From Variovorax paradoxus B4 (lineage in GTDB: Bacteria > Pseudomonadota > Gammaproteobacteria > Burkholderiales > Burkholderiaceae_C): a stretch of DNA of 64,000 bases. The translations under genes and the position numbers were made by a program. Location: contig NC_022247.1 in the NCBI RefSeq assembly GCF_000463015.1, forward strand, positions 1,860,001 to 1,924,000, in the 5' to 3' direction. Of the stretch, positions 6,859 through 15,845 are shown piece after piece; positions within the stretch are counted from its first letter, which is position 1; every line of letters begins with the position of its first letter. The notes beneath the pieces are model-generated. The model made no database searches, was not told the DNA's origin, and worked only from the letters and a program-made list of their open reading frames with translations.

Positions 6859-8595
6859 ATGCAGCAACTTCACTGGACTCCGACCCTGCGCGCCGCGGTA
6901 GCGGCAGCAGTCTTGCTCGCAGGCGCAAGCGCCTCGAATGCCGCCTCGCAGGCGCCGGTCGCGGCCGAGCACGGCATGGTCGTGAGCGCGCAGCACCTGG
7001 CCACCAAGGTCGGTGTCGATGTGCTCAAGCGCGGCGGCAATGCCGTCGATGCGGCGGTGGCCGTGGGCTATGCGCTGGCGGTGGTCTATCCGGCGGCAGG
7101 CAATCTGGGCGGCGGCGGCTTCATGACCGTGCAGCTGGCCGATGGCCGCAAGACTTTCCTCGACTTCCGCGAGAAGGCCCCGCTGGCTGCCACGGCCAAC
7201 ATGTATCTCGACAAGGATGGCAATGTCATCAAGGGATTGAGCACGAACGGGCATCTTGCCGTCGGCGTGCCGGGCACGGTCTCGGGCATGGAGTACGCGC
7301 GCGAGAAATACGGCACCATGAAGCGCGACCAGCTGATCGCTCCCTCGATCCAGCTGGCCGAAAAAGGCTTTGCGCTGGAGCAGGGCGACGTCGACATGCT
7401 GCGCACCTCCACCAACGACTTCAAGAAAGATGCCGTTTCCGGCGCCATCTTCCTGAACAAGGGCGAGCCCTTCGCGGTCGGCCAGAAACTGGTGCAGAAA
7501 GACCTCGCCAAGACGCTGCGCGCCGTCAGCGCCAAGGGTGTCGACGGTTTCTACAAGGGCTGGGTCGGGCAGGCGATCGTGGCATCGAGCCAGGCCGGCA
7601 AGGGCATCATCACCCAGGCCGACCTCGACCAGTACAAGACGCGCGAATTGGCACCGGTGGAATGCGACTACCGCGGCTACCGTGTGGTGTCGGCACCGCC
7701 GCCGAGTTCGGGCGGTGTGATCATCTGCGAGATGCTCAACATCCTCGAGGGCTATCCGCTCAAGGACCTGGGCTTTCGCTCCGCCGAGGCGGTGCACTAC
7801 CAGATCGAGGCCATGCGCCATGCGTACGTGGACCGCAACAGCTACCTGGGCGACCCGGATTTCGTGAAGAACCCGCTCGACCGCCTGCTCGACAAGGGCT
7901 ACGCCGAGAAGATCCGCGCAGCCATCGACCCGAAGAAGGCCGGCGTGTCCAAGGACATCAAGCCCGGCGTCGCGCCGCACGAAGGCAGCAATACAACGCA
8001 CTATTCGATCACCGACCAGCAGGGCAATGCGGTGTCGGTCACCTACACACTCAACGACTGGTTCGGCGCCAAGGTCACGGCCGACAAGACCGGCGTGCTG
8101 CTGAACAACGAGATGGACGACTTCACCTCGAAGATCGGCGTGCCCAACATGTACGGCCTGGTGCAGGGCGAGGCCAACGCCATCGCCCCGGGCAAGCGCC
8201 CGCTGAGCTCGATGAGCCCGACCATCGTCTCGAAGGACGGCAAGCCGGTGTTCGTGGTCGGCACGCCCGGCGGCAGCCGCATCATCACGGCGGTGCTGCA
8301 CACCATCCTGAACGTGGTCGACTACGGCATGAACGTGCAGGAAGCCGTCGATGCGCCGCGCTTCCACCAGCAGTGGCTGCCGGATGTGACCAACGTCGAA
8401 ACCTTCGCCATCAGCCCCGACACCCGCAAGATCCTGACCGACATGGGCCACAACCTGGGCGTGCCGCAACCGGCCAACCACCCGGCGGCGATCATCGTCG
8501 GCGCGCCGTCGCTGGGCGGCAAGCCGGTGGGCGCCAACCGTTTCTATGGCGCGAACGACCCGCGCCGCAACACCGGCCTGGCTGCCGGGTACTAG
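6859..8595 (+). CDS. ggt: gamma-glutamyltranspeptidase
   Basis: This 578-residue periplasmic N-terminal nucleophile enzyme transfers or hydrolyses the gamma-glutamyl group of glutathione. Residues 1-29 are a signal peptide ending in an Ala-rich cleavage region. The precursor is expected to cut itself before Thr379 in S-N-T-T-H-Y-S, making that Thr the nucleophile of the small subunit. Later motifs S-S-M-S-P-T and G-T-P-G-G-S-R match the substrate-binding loops. Length is normal for the family. GAGGAAA precedes the ATG. It would recycle extracellular glutathione, in keeping with the GST and formaldehyde genes elsewhere in the window. Confidence 0.95.
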   Translation: MQQLHWTPTLRAAVAAAVLLAGASASNAASQAPVAAEHGMVVSAQHLATKVGVDVLKRGGNAVDAAVAVGYALAVVYPAAGNLGGGGFMTVQLADGRKTFLDFREKAPLAATANMYLDKDGNVIKGLSTNGHLAVGVPGTVSGMEYAREKYGTMKRDQLIAPSIQLAEKGFALEQGDVDMLRTSTNDFKKDAVSGAIFLNKGEPFAVGQKLVQKDLAKTLRAVSAKGVDGFYKGWVGQAIVASSQAGKGIITQADLDQYKTRELAPVECDYRGYRVVSAPPPSSGGVIICEMLNILEGYPLKDLGFRSAEAVHYQIEAMRHAYVDRNSYLGDPDFVKNPLDRLLDKGYAEKIRAAIDPKKAGVSKDIKPGVAPHEGSNTTHYSITDQQGNAVSVTYTLNDWFGAKVTADKTGVLLNNEMDDFTSKIGVPNMYGLVQGEANAIAPGKRPLSSMSPTIVSKDGKPVFVVGTPGGSRIITAVLHTILNVVDYGMNVQEAVDAPRFHQQWLPDVTNVETFAISPDTRKILTDMGHNLGVPQPANHPAAIIVGAPSLGGKPVGANRFYGANDPRRNTGLAAGY

Positions 8596-8695
8596 ACTCT
8601 CCCCCAGGCTTCGCGCACTTCGTGTCGCTTCTCCTGCCCCCTCACCGGGGGCAACACCAGCGGCCCGGCAAAGCCGGTTCCGCGGTGTTCCACGA
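8596..8695 (+). repeat. interspersed repeat, copy A
   Basis: Intergenic sequence between ggt and the pseudouridine synthase gene. It contains GCGCACTTCGTGTCGC, a C5/G5 hairpin, and GCGGCCCGGCAAAGCCGG followed by TTCCGCGGTGTT. Closely related copies lie at 15640-15730 and, shortened and inverted, at 33511-33560. The two hairpins could end transcription, but the repetition suggests a REP-like mobile sequence. Confidence 0.75.
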
Positions 8696-8740
8696 AGAAG
8701 AGAAGACTTCTCTTCTGCGCGCGAAGACCTTTCCTTTCCT

Positions 8741-9484
8741 ATGCACTTGCAAGACATCCTCTATTCCCAGGGCTTCGGCACGCGGCGCGTGTGCGCGGGG
8801 CTGATCCAGCAAGGCCACGTGAGCGTGGCGGGCAAGGGCGTGGACGACCCGTTCGCCGACCTCGATCCCGAGGGCCTGCTTTTCACCGTCCAGGGCACCG
8901 AGTGGGCGTACCACGAGAAGGCCTACCTGATGCTGCACAAGCCCGCGGGCACCGAGTGCTCGCAGAAGCCCTCGACCTACCCGAGCATCTACACGCTGCT
9001 GCCGTCTCCGCTTCGGCTTCGGCCCAACAAGGGCGCGGTGCAGGGCGTGCAGGCCATTGGCCGGCTCGACCAGGACACCACCGGGCTGCTGCTGCTGACG
9101 GACGACGGCCAGTTCATCCACAAGATGGGCTCGCCCAAGCACCACGTCCCCAAGGTCTACGAGGTCACGGCCAAGCACCCGGTGGACGCGCTCCAGATCG
9201 ACAAGCTGCTGGCCGGCGTGGTGCTCGACGACGATCCGAAACCGGTGCGCGCGGCAGCCTGCGAATCCGACAGTCCGCTGCACCTGCGGCTGACGCTGAC
9301 CGAGGGCAAGTACCACCAGGTCAAGCGCATGCTGGCGGCGGTCGGCAACCGGGTCGAGGGCCTGCACCGCTCCCGCATCGGCGACCTGGCGCTGCCGGGC
9401 GACCTGGCTGCCGGCCAATGGCGCTGGCTCACGGCCGAGCAGGTCGCGGCGCTGCGGGCACCCGCCAAGCCCGGAAAGCGCTGA
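8741..9484 (+). CDS. 16S rRNA pseudouridine synthase, RsuA/RluB/E/F family
   Basis: This 247-residue protein has a short N-terminal S4-like RNA-binding part (residues 1-45) and the pseudouridine synthase core with the catalytic motif G-R-L-D-Q-D-T-T-G, Asp110 being the nucleophile. H-K-P-A-G at about residue 66 and the E-G-K-Y-H-Q-V-K-R-M motif near 191 are also typical of the RsuA group. It probably isomerises uridine 516 of 16S rRNA, though a related rRNA target is possible. ATG 8741 was chosen because it begins directly with the S4 segment M-H-L-Q-D-I-L; upstream sequence is repeat DNA. Confidence 0.88.
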   Translation: MHLQDILYSQGFGTRRVCAGLIQQGHVSVAGKGVDDPFADLDPEGLLFTVQGTEWAYHEKAYLMLHKPAGTECSQKPSTYPSIYTLLPSPLRLRPNKGAVQGVQAIGRLDQDTTGLLLLTDDGQFIHKMGSPKHHVPKVYEVTAKHPVDALQIDKLLAGVVLDDDPKPVRAAACESDSPLHLRLTLTEGKYHQVKRMLAAVGNRVEGLHRSRIGDLALPGDLAAGQWRWLTAEQVAALRAPAKPGKR

Positions 9485-9489
9485 AATAA

Positions 9490-9510
9490 GGGAAGAAGGC
9501 GCGTCTTCCC
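9490..9510 (+). terminator. stem-loop after the pseudouridine synthase gene
   Basis: GGGAAGA (9490-9496) pairs with TCTTCCC (9504-9510) six bases after the stop. No T run follows, so it is a weak terminator or an mRNA-stabilising hairpin. Confidence 0.4.
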
Positions 9511-9569
9511 GGTCAGCCAGTCTTCAGGCGCGGCCGTTAAGATTCCCAGCTCTCTCTCGGAACCTTCCC

Positions 9570-10577
9570 TTGCGATTTCCTGCCCGACCGAATGGCCGCT
9601 TTTCGGCCTTCCTGTTTTCATGCCTGGCAGTCTGGGTGGCGCAAGCCGCCACCGCTGCACCACGCGAAGCCCCGCCGATCTTCGTGCTCAACTCGCTGGA
9701 CGCCAGCGTCAGCGTGATCGATCCGGCCGACTGGATCGAAAAGCAGCGCATTGCCACCGGCAAGGAACCGCACCACATCTATATGACGCCCGACGAAAAG
9801 TCGGTCATCGTGGCCAATTCGGCGGGCGATTCGCTCACTTTTCTCAACCCCAGGACGGCTGAAGTGCAGCGCGTGGTCTACGGCATCATCGATCCGTACC
9901 AGCTGCAGTTCTCGCGCGACATGAAGTGGTTCGTCACCGCGGGCAACCGCCTGAACCACGTCGACATCTATCGCTGGGACGGCAAGGACCTGAAGCTCGC
10001 CAAGCGCATCGCGTCGGGCAAGACGCCCAGCCACATCTGGATCGACAACACCAGCACCATCGCCTACGTCACCATGCAGGACAGCGACGAGCTGATCGCC
10101 ATCGACCTGCCCACGCAGACCATCCGCTGGCGCGTGGCCACCGGCGCCATGCCGGCCGACATCTTCGGCATCCACAACGACAGGACCCTGCTCGTGGGCC
10201 TGACCGGCAGCGACGGCGTGCAGGTGTTCGACGTGGCTGGCGCCGAGCCGAAGCTGGTCGGCAAGATCCCGACCGGCAAGGGGGCCCATGCCTTCCGCTC
10301 GGCCGGCGACGGCAAGAGCGTGTTCGTGAGCAACCGGGTGGCCAACACCATCAGCCGGATCGACCTGGCGACCCTGAAGGTCGGCGCCGTCTACCCGGTG
10401 CCGGGCGGGCCCGACTGCATGGACGTATCGGCCGACGGCAAGACGCTGTATGTCACCTCGCGCTGGGCCAAGAAGCTCAGCGTGGTGGATCTGGTGAACA
10501 ACAAGCTCGTGCGCCAGGTCAACGTCGGCCGCTCGCCGCACGGCGTCTGGACGCTGGACCATGCCAAGCGCATCTAG
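9570..10577 (+). CDS. exported YncE-like beta-propeller protein
   Basis: This 335-residue protein has a signal peptide (about residues 1-29, ending A-T-A-A-P) and then repeated blades of the YVTN/YncE type. Recurrent phrases are V-I-D-P, H-I-Y-M-T-P-D-E-K, V-S-A-D-G-K-T-L-Y-V-T and S-P-H-G-V-W. Such periplasmic seven-bladed propellers bind ligands or partner proteins; no catalytic residues are evident. The start is TTG at 9570. The 3' end overlaps the polysaccharide deacetylase gene by 17 bases, so the two are probably cotranscribed and may act on the same envelope substrate. Confidence 0.8.
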   Translation: MRFPARPNGRFSAFLFSCLAVWVAQAATAAPREAPPIFVLNSLDASVSVIDPADWIEKQRIATGKEPHHIYMTPDEKSVIVANSAGDSLTFLNPRTAEVQRVVYGIIDPYQLQFSRDMKWFVTAGNRLNHVDIYRWDGKDLKLAKRIASGKTPSHIWIDNTSTIAYVTMQDSDELIAIDLPTQTIRWRVATGAMPADIFGIHNDRTLLVGLTGSDGVQVFDVAGAEPKLVGKIPTGKGAHAFRSAGDGKSVFVSNRVANTISRIDLATLKVGAVYPVPGGPDCMDVSADGKTLYVTSRWAKKLSVVDLVNNKLVRQVNVGRSPHGVWTLDHAKRI

Positions 10578-11370
10578 CCGCACCGGCCGGGCGGCGGCCC
10601 TGGCGATCGCCGTCGCGGCGATGCCGGCCGCCTGGGCGCAGCAGGGCGCTTCCTGCGAGAAGCCGGTCTACCTGACCTTCGACACCGGCCACATGGGCGT
10701 TGCCCCGCTGGTGGCCGAGGTGCTCAAGCGCCAGAACGTCCGCGTCACCTTCTTTGCCGCCGCCGAGCGCACCCAGACCGACGGCGACAGCCTCGACAGC
10801 CATTGGGCGCCGTGGTGGAAGGCGAGGGCGGCCGAGGGCAACGAATTCGCCTCGCACACCTACGACCACGCGTACTGGCGCGGCGACCTCAAGGGGGTAG
10901 CGCCGAGCTTCCGCATCAAGCCTTCGGCGGGCGCATTGGCCGGACGCGAGTTCACCTGGAGCGCGGCCGAATACTGCGCCAATATCAGCAAGGCCTCCGA
11001 GCGGCTGGCCCTCATCACCGGCAAGAAGCCGCTGCCGCTGTACCGGGCGCCAGGCGGCAAGACCTCGCCCCGGCTGCTCGCGGCCGCCAAGGCCTGCGGC
11101 TTCGAGCACGTGGGATGGTCGCCGGCGGGCTTCCTGGGAGACGAGCTGCCGAGCGAGAAGTTCAGCAACGAAAAGCTCCTGGCGCAGGCGCTGGAAACCA
11201 TCCGCCCCGGCGACATCCTGCTTGCCCACCTGGGCATCTGGTCGCGCAAGGATCCGTGGGCGCCGGCCAACCTCGAACCGCTGATTGTCGGCCTCAAGGC
11301 CAAGGGCTTCTGCTTCGAGACGCTGCGCCAGCATCCGCAATACCGCGCCTGGATCGCATCCCACCCCTGA
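10561..11370 (+). CDS. polysaccharide deacetylase family protein
   Basis: This is a 269-residue secreted NodB-type carbohydrate esterase. A signal peptide ends at about residue 26 (A-W-A-Q). Conserved motifs are Y-L-T-F-D-T-G (metal-binding Asp and general base), H-T-Y-D-H (metal-binding His pair) and Y-R-A-P-G-G. It would remove acetyl groups from an N-acetylated glycan such as peptidoglycan or an exopolysaccharide. The start lies inside the end of the beta-propeller gene. The stop is 10 bases before the sterol-desaturase-like gene, which suggests a three-gene unit. Confidence 0.85.
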   Translation: MPSASSRTGRAAALAIAVAAMPAAWAQQGASCEKPVYLTFDTGHMGVAPLVAEVLKRQNVRVTFFAAAERTQTDGDSLDSHWAPWWKARAAEGNEFASHTYDHAYWRGDLKGVAPSFRIKPSAGALAGREFTWSAAEYCANISKASERLALITGKKPLPLYRAPGGKTSPRLLAAAKACGFEHVGWSPAGFLGDELPSEKFSNEKLLAQALETIRPGDILLAHLGIWSRKDPWAPANLEPLIVGLKAKGFCFETLRQHPQYRAWIASHP

Positions 11371-11380
11371 GGCTGCCGCC

Positions 11381-12355
11381 GTGATCGATAGGTTGACGGA
11401 CGCTTTTTCCGCGCTGCAGGGCTGGTTCTTCGAGACGCTGGTCCAGCCGCTGGTGTTTGCGGTGGGCCTCGGCGGCTGGACCGAGGACGCCTTCGACGCC
11501 ACCGGCTGGCTGCTGGTCGGGCTGATCCAGGTCGTGGTGCTGCTCGCGGTCATCGGCCCGCTGCAGCGCTGGCGTGCCGTCGAGCCGGTCACCGACCGCC
11601 GCGCGATCCGCATCGACGTGCTCTACACGCTGATCCATCGGCTCGGCCTGTTCCGGCTGGCCATGTTCTTCACGCTCGAGCCGTTCTTCGACGAGGCCAT
11701 CGGGATGCTGCGTACCGCGGGCTGGGGCACTTTCCATCTCGATGAAGCCTGGCCCGGCGTCACCGACGTGCCGTGGGTGGCCTTTGCGATCTATCTCGTG
11801 GTGCTCGACTTCGTGGGCTACTGGATCCATCGCGGCCAGCACCAGTTCAGGTGGTGGTGGGGCCTGCATTCGCTGCACCATTCGCAGCGCCAGATGACGA
11901 TGTGGAGCGACGACCGCAACCATCTGCTCGACGACATCGTCCATGACACCCTCATCGTCATCGTTGCGCAATTGATCGGCGTGGCGCCGGGGCAATTCAT
12001 TGCGTTCGTGGCGTTCACGCAGCTCAGCGAAAGCCTGCAGCACGCCAACCTGAAGCTCGGTTTCGGCGCCATTGGCGAGCGGCTGTGGATCAGCCCGCGC
12101 TTTCACAGGCTGCACCACAGCATCGGGCTGGGCCATGAATCGCGGGGCGCGCACACGCTGGGCGGGTGCAACTTCGGCGTCCTGCTGCCCTGGTGGGACA
12201 TGCTCTTTCGCACCGTGAACTTCGAGGAGCGCTACGACCCCACCGGCATTCGCGACCAGGTCGAGCCCGGCGCGGACGGCCGGGTGCGCGACTACGGGCG
12301 CGGCTTCTGGACCCAGCAATGGCTCGGGCTGAAGCGGATGGTCGGCCGCGGCTGA
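11381..12355 (+). CDS. sterol desaturase / fatty acid hydroxylase family membrane protein
   Basis: This 324-residue membrane enzyme has three His clusters of the diiron hydroxylase superfamily: H-R-G-Q-H, H-S-L-H-H and H-R-L-H-H. Hydrophobic segments lie near residues 20-55, 85-105 and 130-150, and another after the second cluster. It would hydroxylate or desaturate a lipid in the inner membrane; the substrate is unknown. GTG at 11381 is preferred, 10 bases after the deacetylase stop, with TGAGG as a weak ribosome-binding site. Confidence 0.85.
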   Translation: MIDRLTDAFSALQGWFFETLVQPLVFAVGLGGWTEDAFDATGWLLVGLIQVVVLLAVIGPLQRWRAVEPVTDRRAIRIDVLYTLIHRLGLFRLAMFFTLEPFFDEAIGMLRTAGWGTFHLDEAWPGVTDVPWVAFAIYLVVLDFVGYWIHRGQHQFRWWWGLHSLHHSQRQMTMWSDDRNHLLDDIVHDTLIVIVAQLIGVAPGQFIAFVAFTQLSESLQHANLKLGFGAIGERLWISPRFHRLHHSIGLGHESRGAHTLGGCNFGVLLPWWDMLFRTVNFEERYDPTGIRDQVEPGADGRVRDYGRGFWTQQWLGLKRMVGRG

Positions 12356-12393
12356 GCGCCGGCCCGAACCGAGCCGGTTATCCTTCGCACCCA

Positions 12394-13275
12394 ATGCGCC
12401 TGCTCCTCGATTCCTTCTGGCGCGCGGTCGCCTATTGCATGCTGCCGCGCGTGATCGTGCTGTCGCTGCTGCCACTGGGCCTGATGGTGCTGCTGGCTGC
12501 AGGCTTCGGCTATTTCTACTGGGACGCGACCGTCGCGTGGACCCGCGAGGCACTCGATGCCTGGCCCCTGCTGTCGAGCTTCTGGGGCTGGATCGGGCGG
12601 CTCTTCTCGGGCGACGTCACGGCCGTGCTGGCGCCGCTGGTGGTCGTGGTGGCCGCCACGCCGTTGATCGTGGTGGTTTCGCTCCTGATCGTGGCCGGCC
12701 TCATGGCGCCGCCGCTCACTGCACTGGTGGCGCTGCGCCGCTTTCCCGCGCTCGAGCGCAAGAAGGGCGCCTCGTTCTTCGGCAGTGTGGCGCGCTCGCT
12801 CGGCGTGACCGTGCTGGCGCTGGTGGCGCTCGTGGTTTCCATGCCGCTTTGGCTCATTCCTCCGCTGGTGCTCGTTCTGCCGCCGCTGATCTGGGGCTGG
12901 CTCACCTACCGCGTGATGAGCTTCGATGCGCTGGCCGAACACGCGAGCCCCGAAGAGCGGGCCACCATCCTGCGCGCGCACCGGCTGCCGCTTTTGTGCA
13001 TCGGCGTGCTGTGCGGGTATCTGGGGGCCGCACCCAGCATCGTCTGGGCCTCGGGCCTGCTGTTTGCCGCCGCCTTCTTCGTGCTGGTGCCGCTCGCGAT
13101 CTGGATCTACACGCTGGTGTTTGCGTTTTCGGCGCTCTGGTTCGGCCACTACTGCCTCGATGCCCTGGCGCAATTGCGTGCCCGGCGCGGGGCCGCCGCC
13201 GCCTCCGTCCCATCCGACGGCGCACCCGCCATCGAGGCCGACCAGGCTCTTCTCTCCCAATGGAAATCCCCATGA
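12394..13275 (+). CDS. EI24 domain membrane protein (CysZ-like)
   Basis: This 293-residue very hydrophobic protein has five or six predicted membrane segments and long runs of Val, Leu and Ala. The arrangement matches EI24/CysZ proteins: an N-terminal helical hairpin, a soluble insert containing A-L-R-R-F-P-A-L-E-R-K-K, and a final pair of helices. CysZ imports sulfate, but many EI24 proteins have no known substrate, and no cysteine-synthesis genes adjoin. The stop overlaps the next gene by 4 bases (ATGA), showing coupling. Confidence 0.75.
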   Translation: MRLLLDSFWRAVAYCMLPRVIVLSLLPLGLMVLLAAGFGYFYWDATVAWTREALDAWPLLSSFWGWIGRLFSGDVTAVLAPLVVVVAATPLIVVVSLLIVAGLMAPPLTALVALRRFPALERKKGASFFGSVARSLGVTVLALVALVVSMPLWLIPPLVLVLPPLIWGWLTYRVMSFDALAEHASPEERATILRAHRLPLLCIGVLCGYLGAAPSIVWASGLLFAAAFFVLVPLAIWIYTLVFAFSALWFGHYCLDALAQLRARRGAAAASVPSDGAPAIEADQALLSQWKSP

Positions 13276-14072
13276 CCCGCGCATTCGGTCTGATCGTCGT
13301 CGGCGACGAAATCCTTTCCGGCAAGCGTGCCGACAAGCACATGCCCAAGGTCATCGAGCTGCTCGCCGCGCGCGGCCTGCAGCTCGGCTGGGCCGAATAC
13401 GTGGGCGACGTGCCCGCGCGCATCACCGCCGCGCTCGGCCGGGCCTTCGGCTCGGGCGACATCGTCTTTTCGACCGGCGGCATCGGCGCCACGCCGGACG
13501 ACCACACGCGGCAATGCGCCGCGCAGGCCCTGCGGGTGCCGCTGGAGCTGCATCCCGAGGCGGAACTGCTGATCCGCGAGCGCATGCAGGACACCGCGCG
13601 CGAGCAGGGCATCGCCTACGAACCCGACCGGCCCGACAACATTCACCGCCTCAACATGGGCGTGTTCCCGAAGGGCGCCACGATCATCCGCAACCCGTAC
13701 AACAAGATTCCGGGCTTCAGCGTCGGGCACGTCCATTTCGTGCCGGGATTCCCGGTCATGGCCTGGCCGATGATCGAATCGGTGCTCGACAGCCGTTATG
13801 CGCACATGTTTTCCAGTGGGCAGTCGGGCGAGAAATCGGTCATCGTCTTTGGCGCCATGGAGGCAACGCTCACGCCGCTGATGCAGGCCATCGAAGCGGC
13901 GCATGCCGGCATCAAGGTGTTCAGCCTGCCGAGCGTCGATCATCCCGAATACGGCCGCCACATCGAACTCGGCGTGAAGGGCGATCCAGTTCGCCTGGAT
14001 GCCGCCTATGCGCAACTGATCGAGGGCCTGCACGCCTATGATGCGAGGCTTGGCCCGGAATTGGTGCGGTAG
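13272..14072 (+). CDS. molybdopterin-binding (CinA N-terminal type) protein
   Basis: This 266-residue protein has the MoCF-biosynthesis/CinA fold. It opens F-G-L-I-V-V-G-D-E-I-L-S-G-K-R-A-D-K-H, followed by S-T-G-G-I-G-A-T-P-D-D-H-T, the glycine-rich loop that binds molybdopterin-like ligands. It lacks the C-terminal deamidase domain of full-length CinA. Its role may be nucleotide or pyridine-nucleotide repair, but that is not shown. An alternative ATG at 13260 adds four residues; 13272 gives the ATGA overlap. Confidence 0.85.
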   Translation: MTRAFGLIVVGDEILSGKRADKHMPKVIELLAARGLQLGWAEYVGDVPARITAALGRAFGSGDIVFSTGGIGATPDDHTRQCAAQALRVPLELHPEAELLIRERMQDTAREQGIAYEPDRPDNIHRLNMGVFPKGATIIRNPYNKIPGFSVGHVHFVPGFPVMAWPMIESVLDSRYAHMFSSGQSGEKSVIVFGAMEATLTPLMQAIEAAHAGIKVFSLPSVDHPEYGRHIELGVKGDPVRLDAAYAQLIEGLHAYDARLGPELVR

Positions 14073-14079
14073 TTCTTAT

Positions 14080-14096
14080 TGCACCAAATTGGTGAT
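14080..14096 (+). promoter_or_regulatory. NtrC-type enhancer site upstream of glnA
   Basis: TGCACCAAATTGGTGAT closely matches the NtrC palindrome TGCAC-N7-GTGCA. It lies about 60-77 bases upstream of a -24/-12 promoter, a normal enhancer distance. A second TTGGTGC half-site overlaps the preceding stop codon. Confidence 0.7.
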
Positions 14097-14155
14097 TATC
14101 TGCCTTGTTTTGGGGTTTGCGCCCGCCGTCGAAGCCGCTTCATGAGCGGCGACAA

Positions 14156-14171
14156 TGGCATAGAAACTGCA
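14156..14171 (+). promoter_or_regulatory. sigma-54 (-24/-12) promoter of glnA
   Basis: TGGCATAGAAACTGCA has GG at 14157-14158 and GC at 14169-14170 separated by exactly 10 bases, as sigma-54 requires. It lies 48 bases before the glnA start and downstream of an NtrC-like site, so glnA expression is expected to rise on nitrogen limitation. Confidence 0.78.
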
Positions 14172-14218
14172 TCCTCTGTCCCTGTATTCCTAACCACCAT
14201 CCAACTCAGGAGAAACTG

Positions 14219-15634
14219 ATGGCAAAGACCGTCGCCGATGTACTCAAGCTCGTCAAGGAAAACGAGGTCAAGTTCATCGACTTCCGCTTCACCGACACCC
14301 GTGGCAAAGAGCAGCACGTGACCGTGCCTGTTTCGGCATTCGATGAAGACAAATTCACTTCGGGCCACGCTTTCGACGGCTCGTCCATCGCTGGCTGGAA
14401 GGGAATCGAGGCTTCGGACATGCAGCTCATGCCCGACCCGAACACCGCCAACATCGACCCCTTCTTCGAAGAAACGACGCTGATCCTGACCTGCGACGTG
14501 ATCGACCCCGCCGACGGCAAGGCCTACGAGCGCGACCCGCGCTCGCTCGCCAAGCGCGCCGAGGCCTACATGAAGGCCTCGGGCCTGGGCGACACCGCCT
14601 ACTTCGGTCCGGAACCCGAATTCTTCGTGTTCGACGGCGTCCGCTGGAAGAACGACATGTCGGGCTGCTTCGTCAAGATCGACTCCGAAGAAGCCTCGTG
14701 GAACACCGACAAGGAATACGAGCACGGCAACACCGGCCACCGCCCCGCGGTCAAGGGCGGCTACTTCCCGGTTCCCCCGGTCGACAGCTTCCAGGACATG
14801 CGCTCGGAAATGTGCCTGGTGCTCGAGTCGCTCGGCATCCCGGTCGAAGTGCATCACCATGAAGTGGCTAACGCCGGCCAGATGGAACTGGGCACCAAGT
14901 TCAGCACGCTGGTGCAGCGCGCCGACTGGGTCCAGCTGCAGAAGTACGTGATCCACAACGTGGCCCACGCCTACGGCAAGACCGCCACCTTCATGCCCAA
15001 GCCCATCGTCGGCGACAACGGCTCCGGCATGCACGTGCACCAGTCGGTCTGGAAAGACGGCAAGAACCTGTTCGCCGGCGACGGCTATGCAGGCCTGTCG
15101 GACTTCGCGCTGCACTACATCGGCGGCATCATCAAGCACGCACGTGCCCTGAATGCCATCACGAACCCCGGCACCAACAGCTACAAGCGCCTGGTGCCCG
15201 GCTTCGAAGCGCCGGTGAAGCTGGCCTATTCGGCCAAGAACCGCTCGGCCTCGATCCGCATCCCGTTCGTGGCCAACCCGAAGGGCCGCCGCGTCGAAGC
15301 ACGCTTCCCCGATCCGCTGATGAACCCGTACCTCGGTTTCGCAGCACTCCTGATGGCCGGCCTCGACGGCGTGGAAAACAAGATCCATCCGGGCGAAGCC
15401 GCCAGCAAGGACCTGTACCACCTGCCGCCGGAAGAAGACGCGCTGATCCCGACCGTGTGCCACAGCCTCGACCAGGCGCTGGAATACCTCGACAAGGACC
15501 GTGCGTTCCTGACCAAGGGCGGCGTGTTCACCGATGCCTACATCGACGCTTACATCGAACTGAAGATGCAGGAAGTCACGCGCTTCCGCATGGCGACCCA
15601 CCCGGTCGAGTTCGACATGTACTACTCGTTGTAA
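14219..15634 (+). CDS. glnA: glutamine synthetase type I
   Basis: This 471-residue enzyme makes glutamine from glutamate, ammonia and ATP. It has the GSI signatures F-D-G-S-S-I-x-G-W near residue 52, G-P-E-P-E-F-F near 140, the ATP site [12 protein letters not shown], and [10 protein letters not shown]. Tyr400 in D-L-Y-H-L-P-P matches the adenylylation site of the beta subtype (Tyr397 in E. coli), so activity is probably controlled by GlnE. AGGAGA precedes the ATG. It heads the locus containing ntrB and ntrC, with a sigma-54 promoter and NtrC site upstream. Confidence 0.97.
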   Translation: MAKTVADVLKLVKENEVKFIDFRFTDTRGKEQHVTVPVSAFDEDKFTSGHAFDGSSIAGWKGIEASDMQLMPDPNTANIDPFFEETTLILTCDVIDPADGKAYERDPRSLAKRAEAYMKASGLGDTAYFGPEPEFFVFDGVRWKNDMSGCFVKIDSEEASWNTDKEYEHGNTGHRPAVKGGYFPVPPVDSFQDMRSEMCLVLESLGIPVEVHHHEVANAGQMELGTKFSTLVQRADWVQLQKYVIHNVAHAYGKTATFMPKPIVGDNGSGMHVHQSVWKDGKNLFAGDGYAGLSDFALHYIGGIIKHARALNAITNPGTNSYKRLVPGFEAPVKLAYSAKNRSASIRIPFVANPKGRRVEARFPDPLMNPYLGFAALLMAGLDGVENKIHPGEAASKDLYHLPPEEDALIPTVCHSLDQALEYLDKDRAFLTKGGVFTDAYIDAYIELKMQEVTRFRMATHPVEFDMYYSL

Positions 15635-15639
15635 TTGGC

Positions 15640-15730
15640 CCACCCCCGAAGCGGCTCACTTCGTGTAGCCGCCTCCCCCTCGAGGGGGCAACACCTGCGG
15701 CCCGGCAGAGCCGGTTCCGCGGTGTTGCTG
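15640..15730 (+). repeat. interspersed repeat, copy B
   Basis: This is the fullest relative of copy A: CACTTCGTGTAGCCGC, then a CCCCCTCGAGGGGG palindrome, GCGGCCCGGCAGAGCCGG and TTCCGCGGTGTTG. It begins a few bases after the glnA stop, so it may also act as a terminator or RNA-stabilising structure between glnA and the downstream genes. Confidence 0.75.
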
Positions 15731-15845
15731 GGATGAACTCGAAAAGGACGGCCTCGGCCGTCCTTTTTGCTGGCGCGGAACATCTTGTCACCAGTGGAGT
15801 CGAATTGCAGGAAAATGCGCCTTTGTCGCGCCATCACCGATTCTC

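Noticed and set aside
6706..8757. Long minus-strand open frame opposite ggt
   Set aside because: It lies antisense to a gamma-glutamyltransferase with full signatures, and is His/Arg/Val-rich without motifs.
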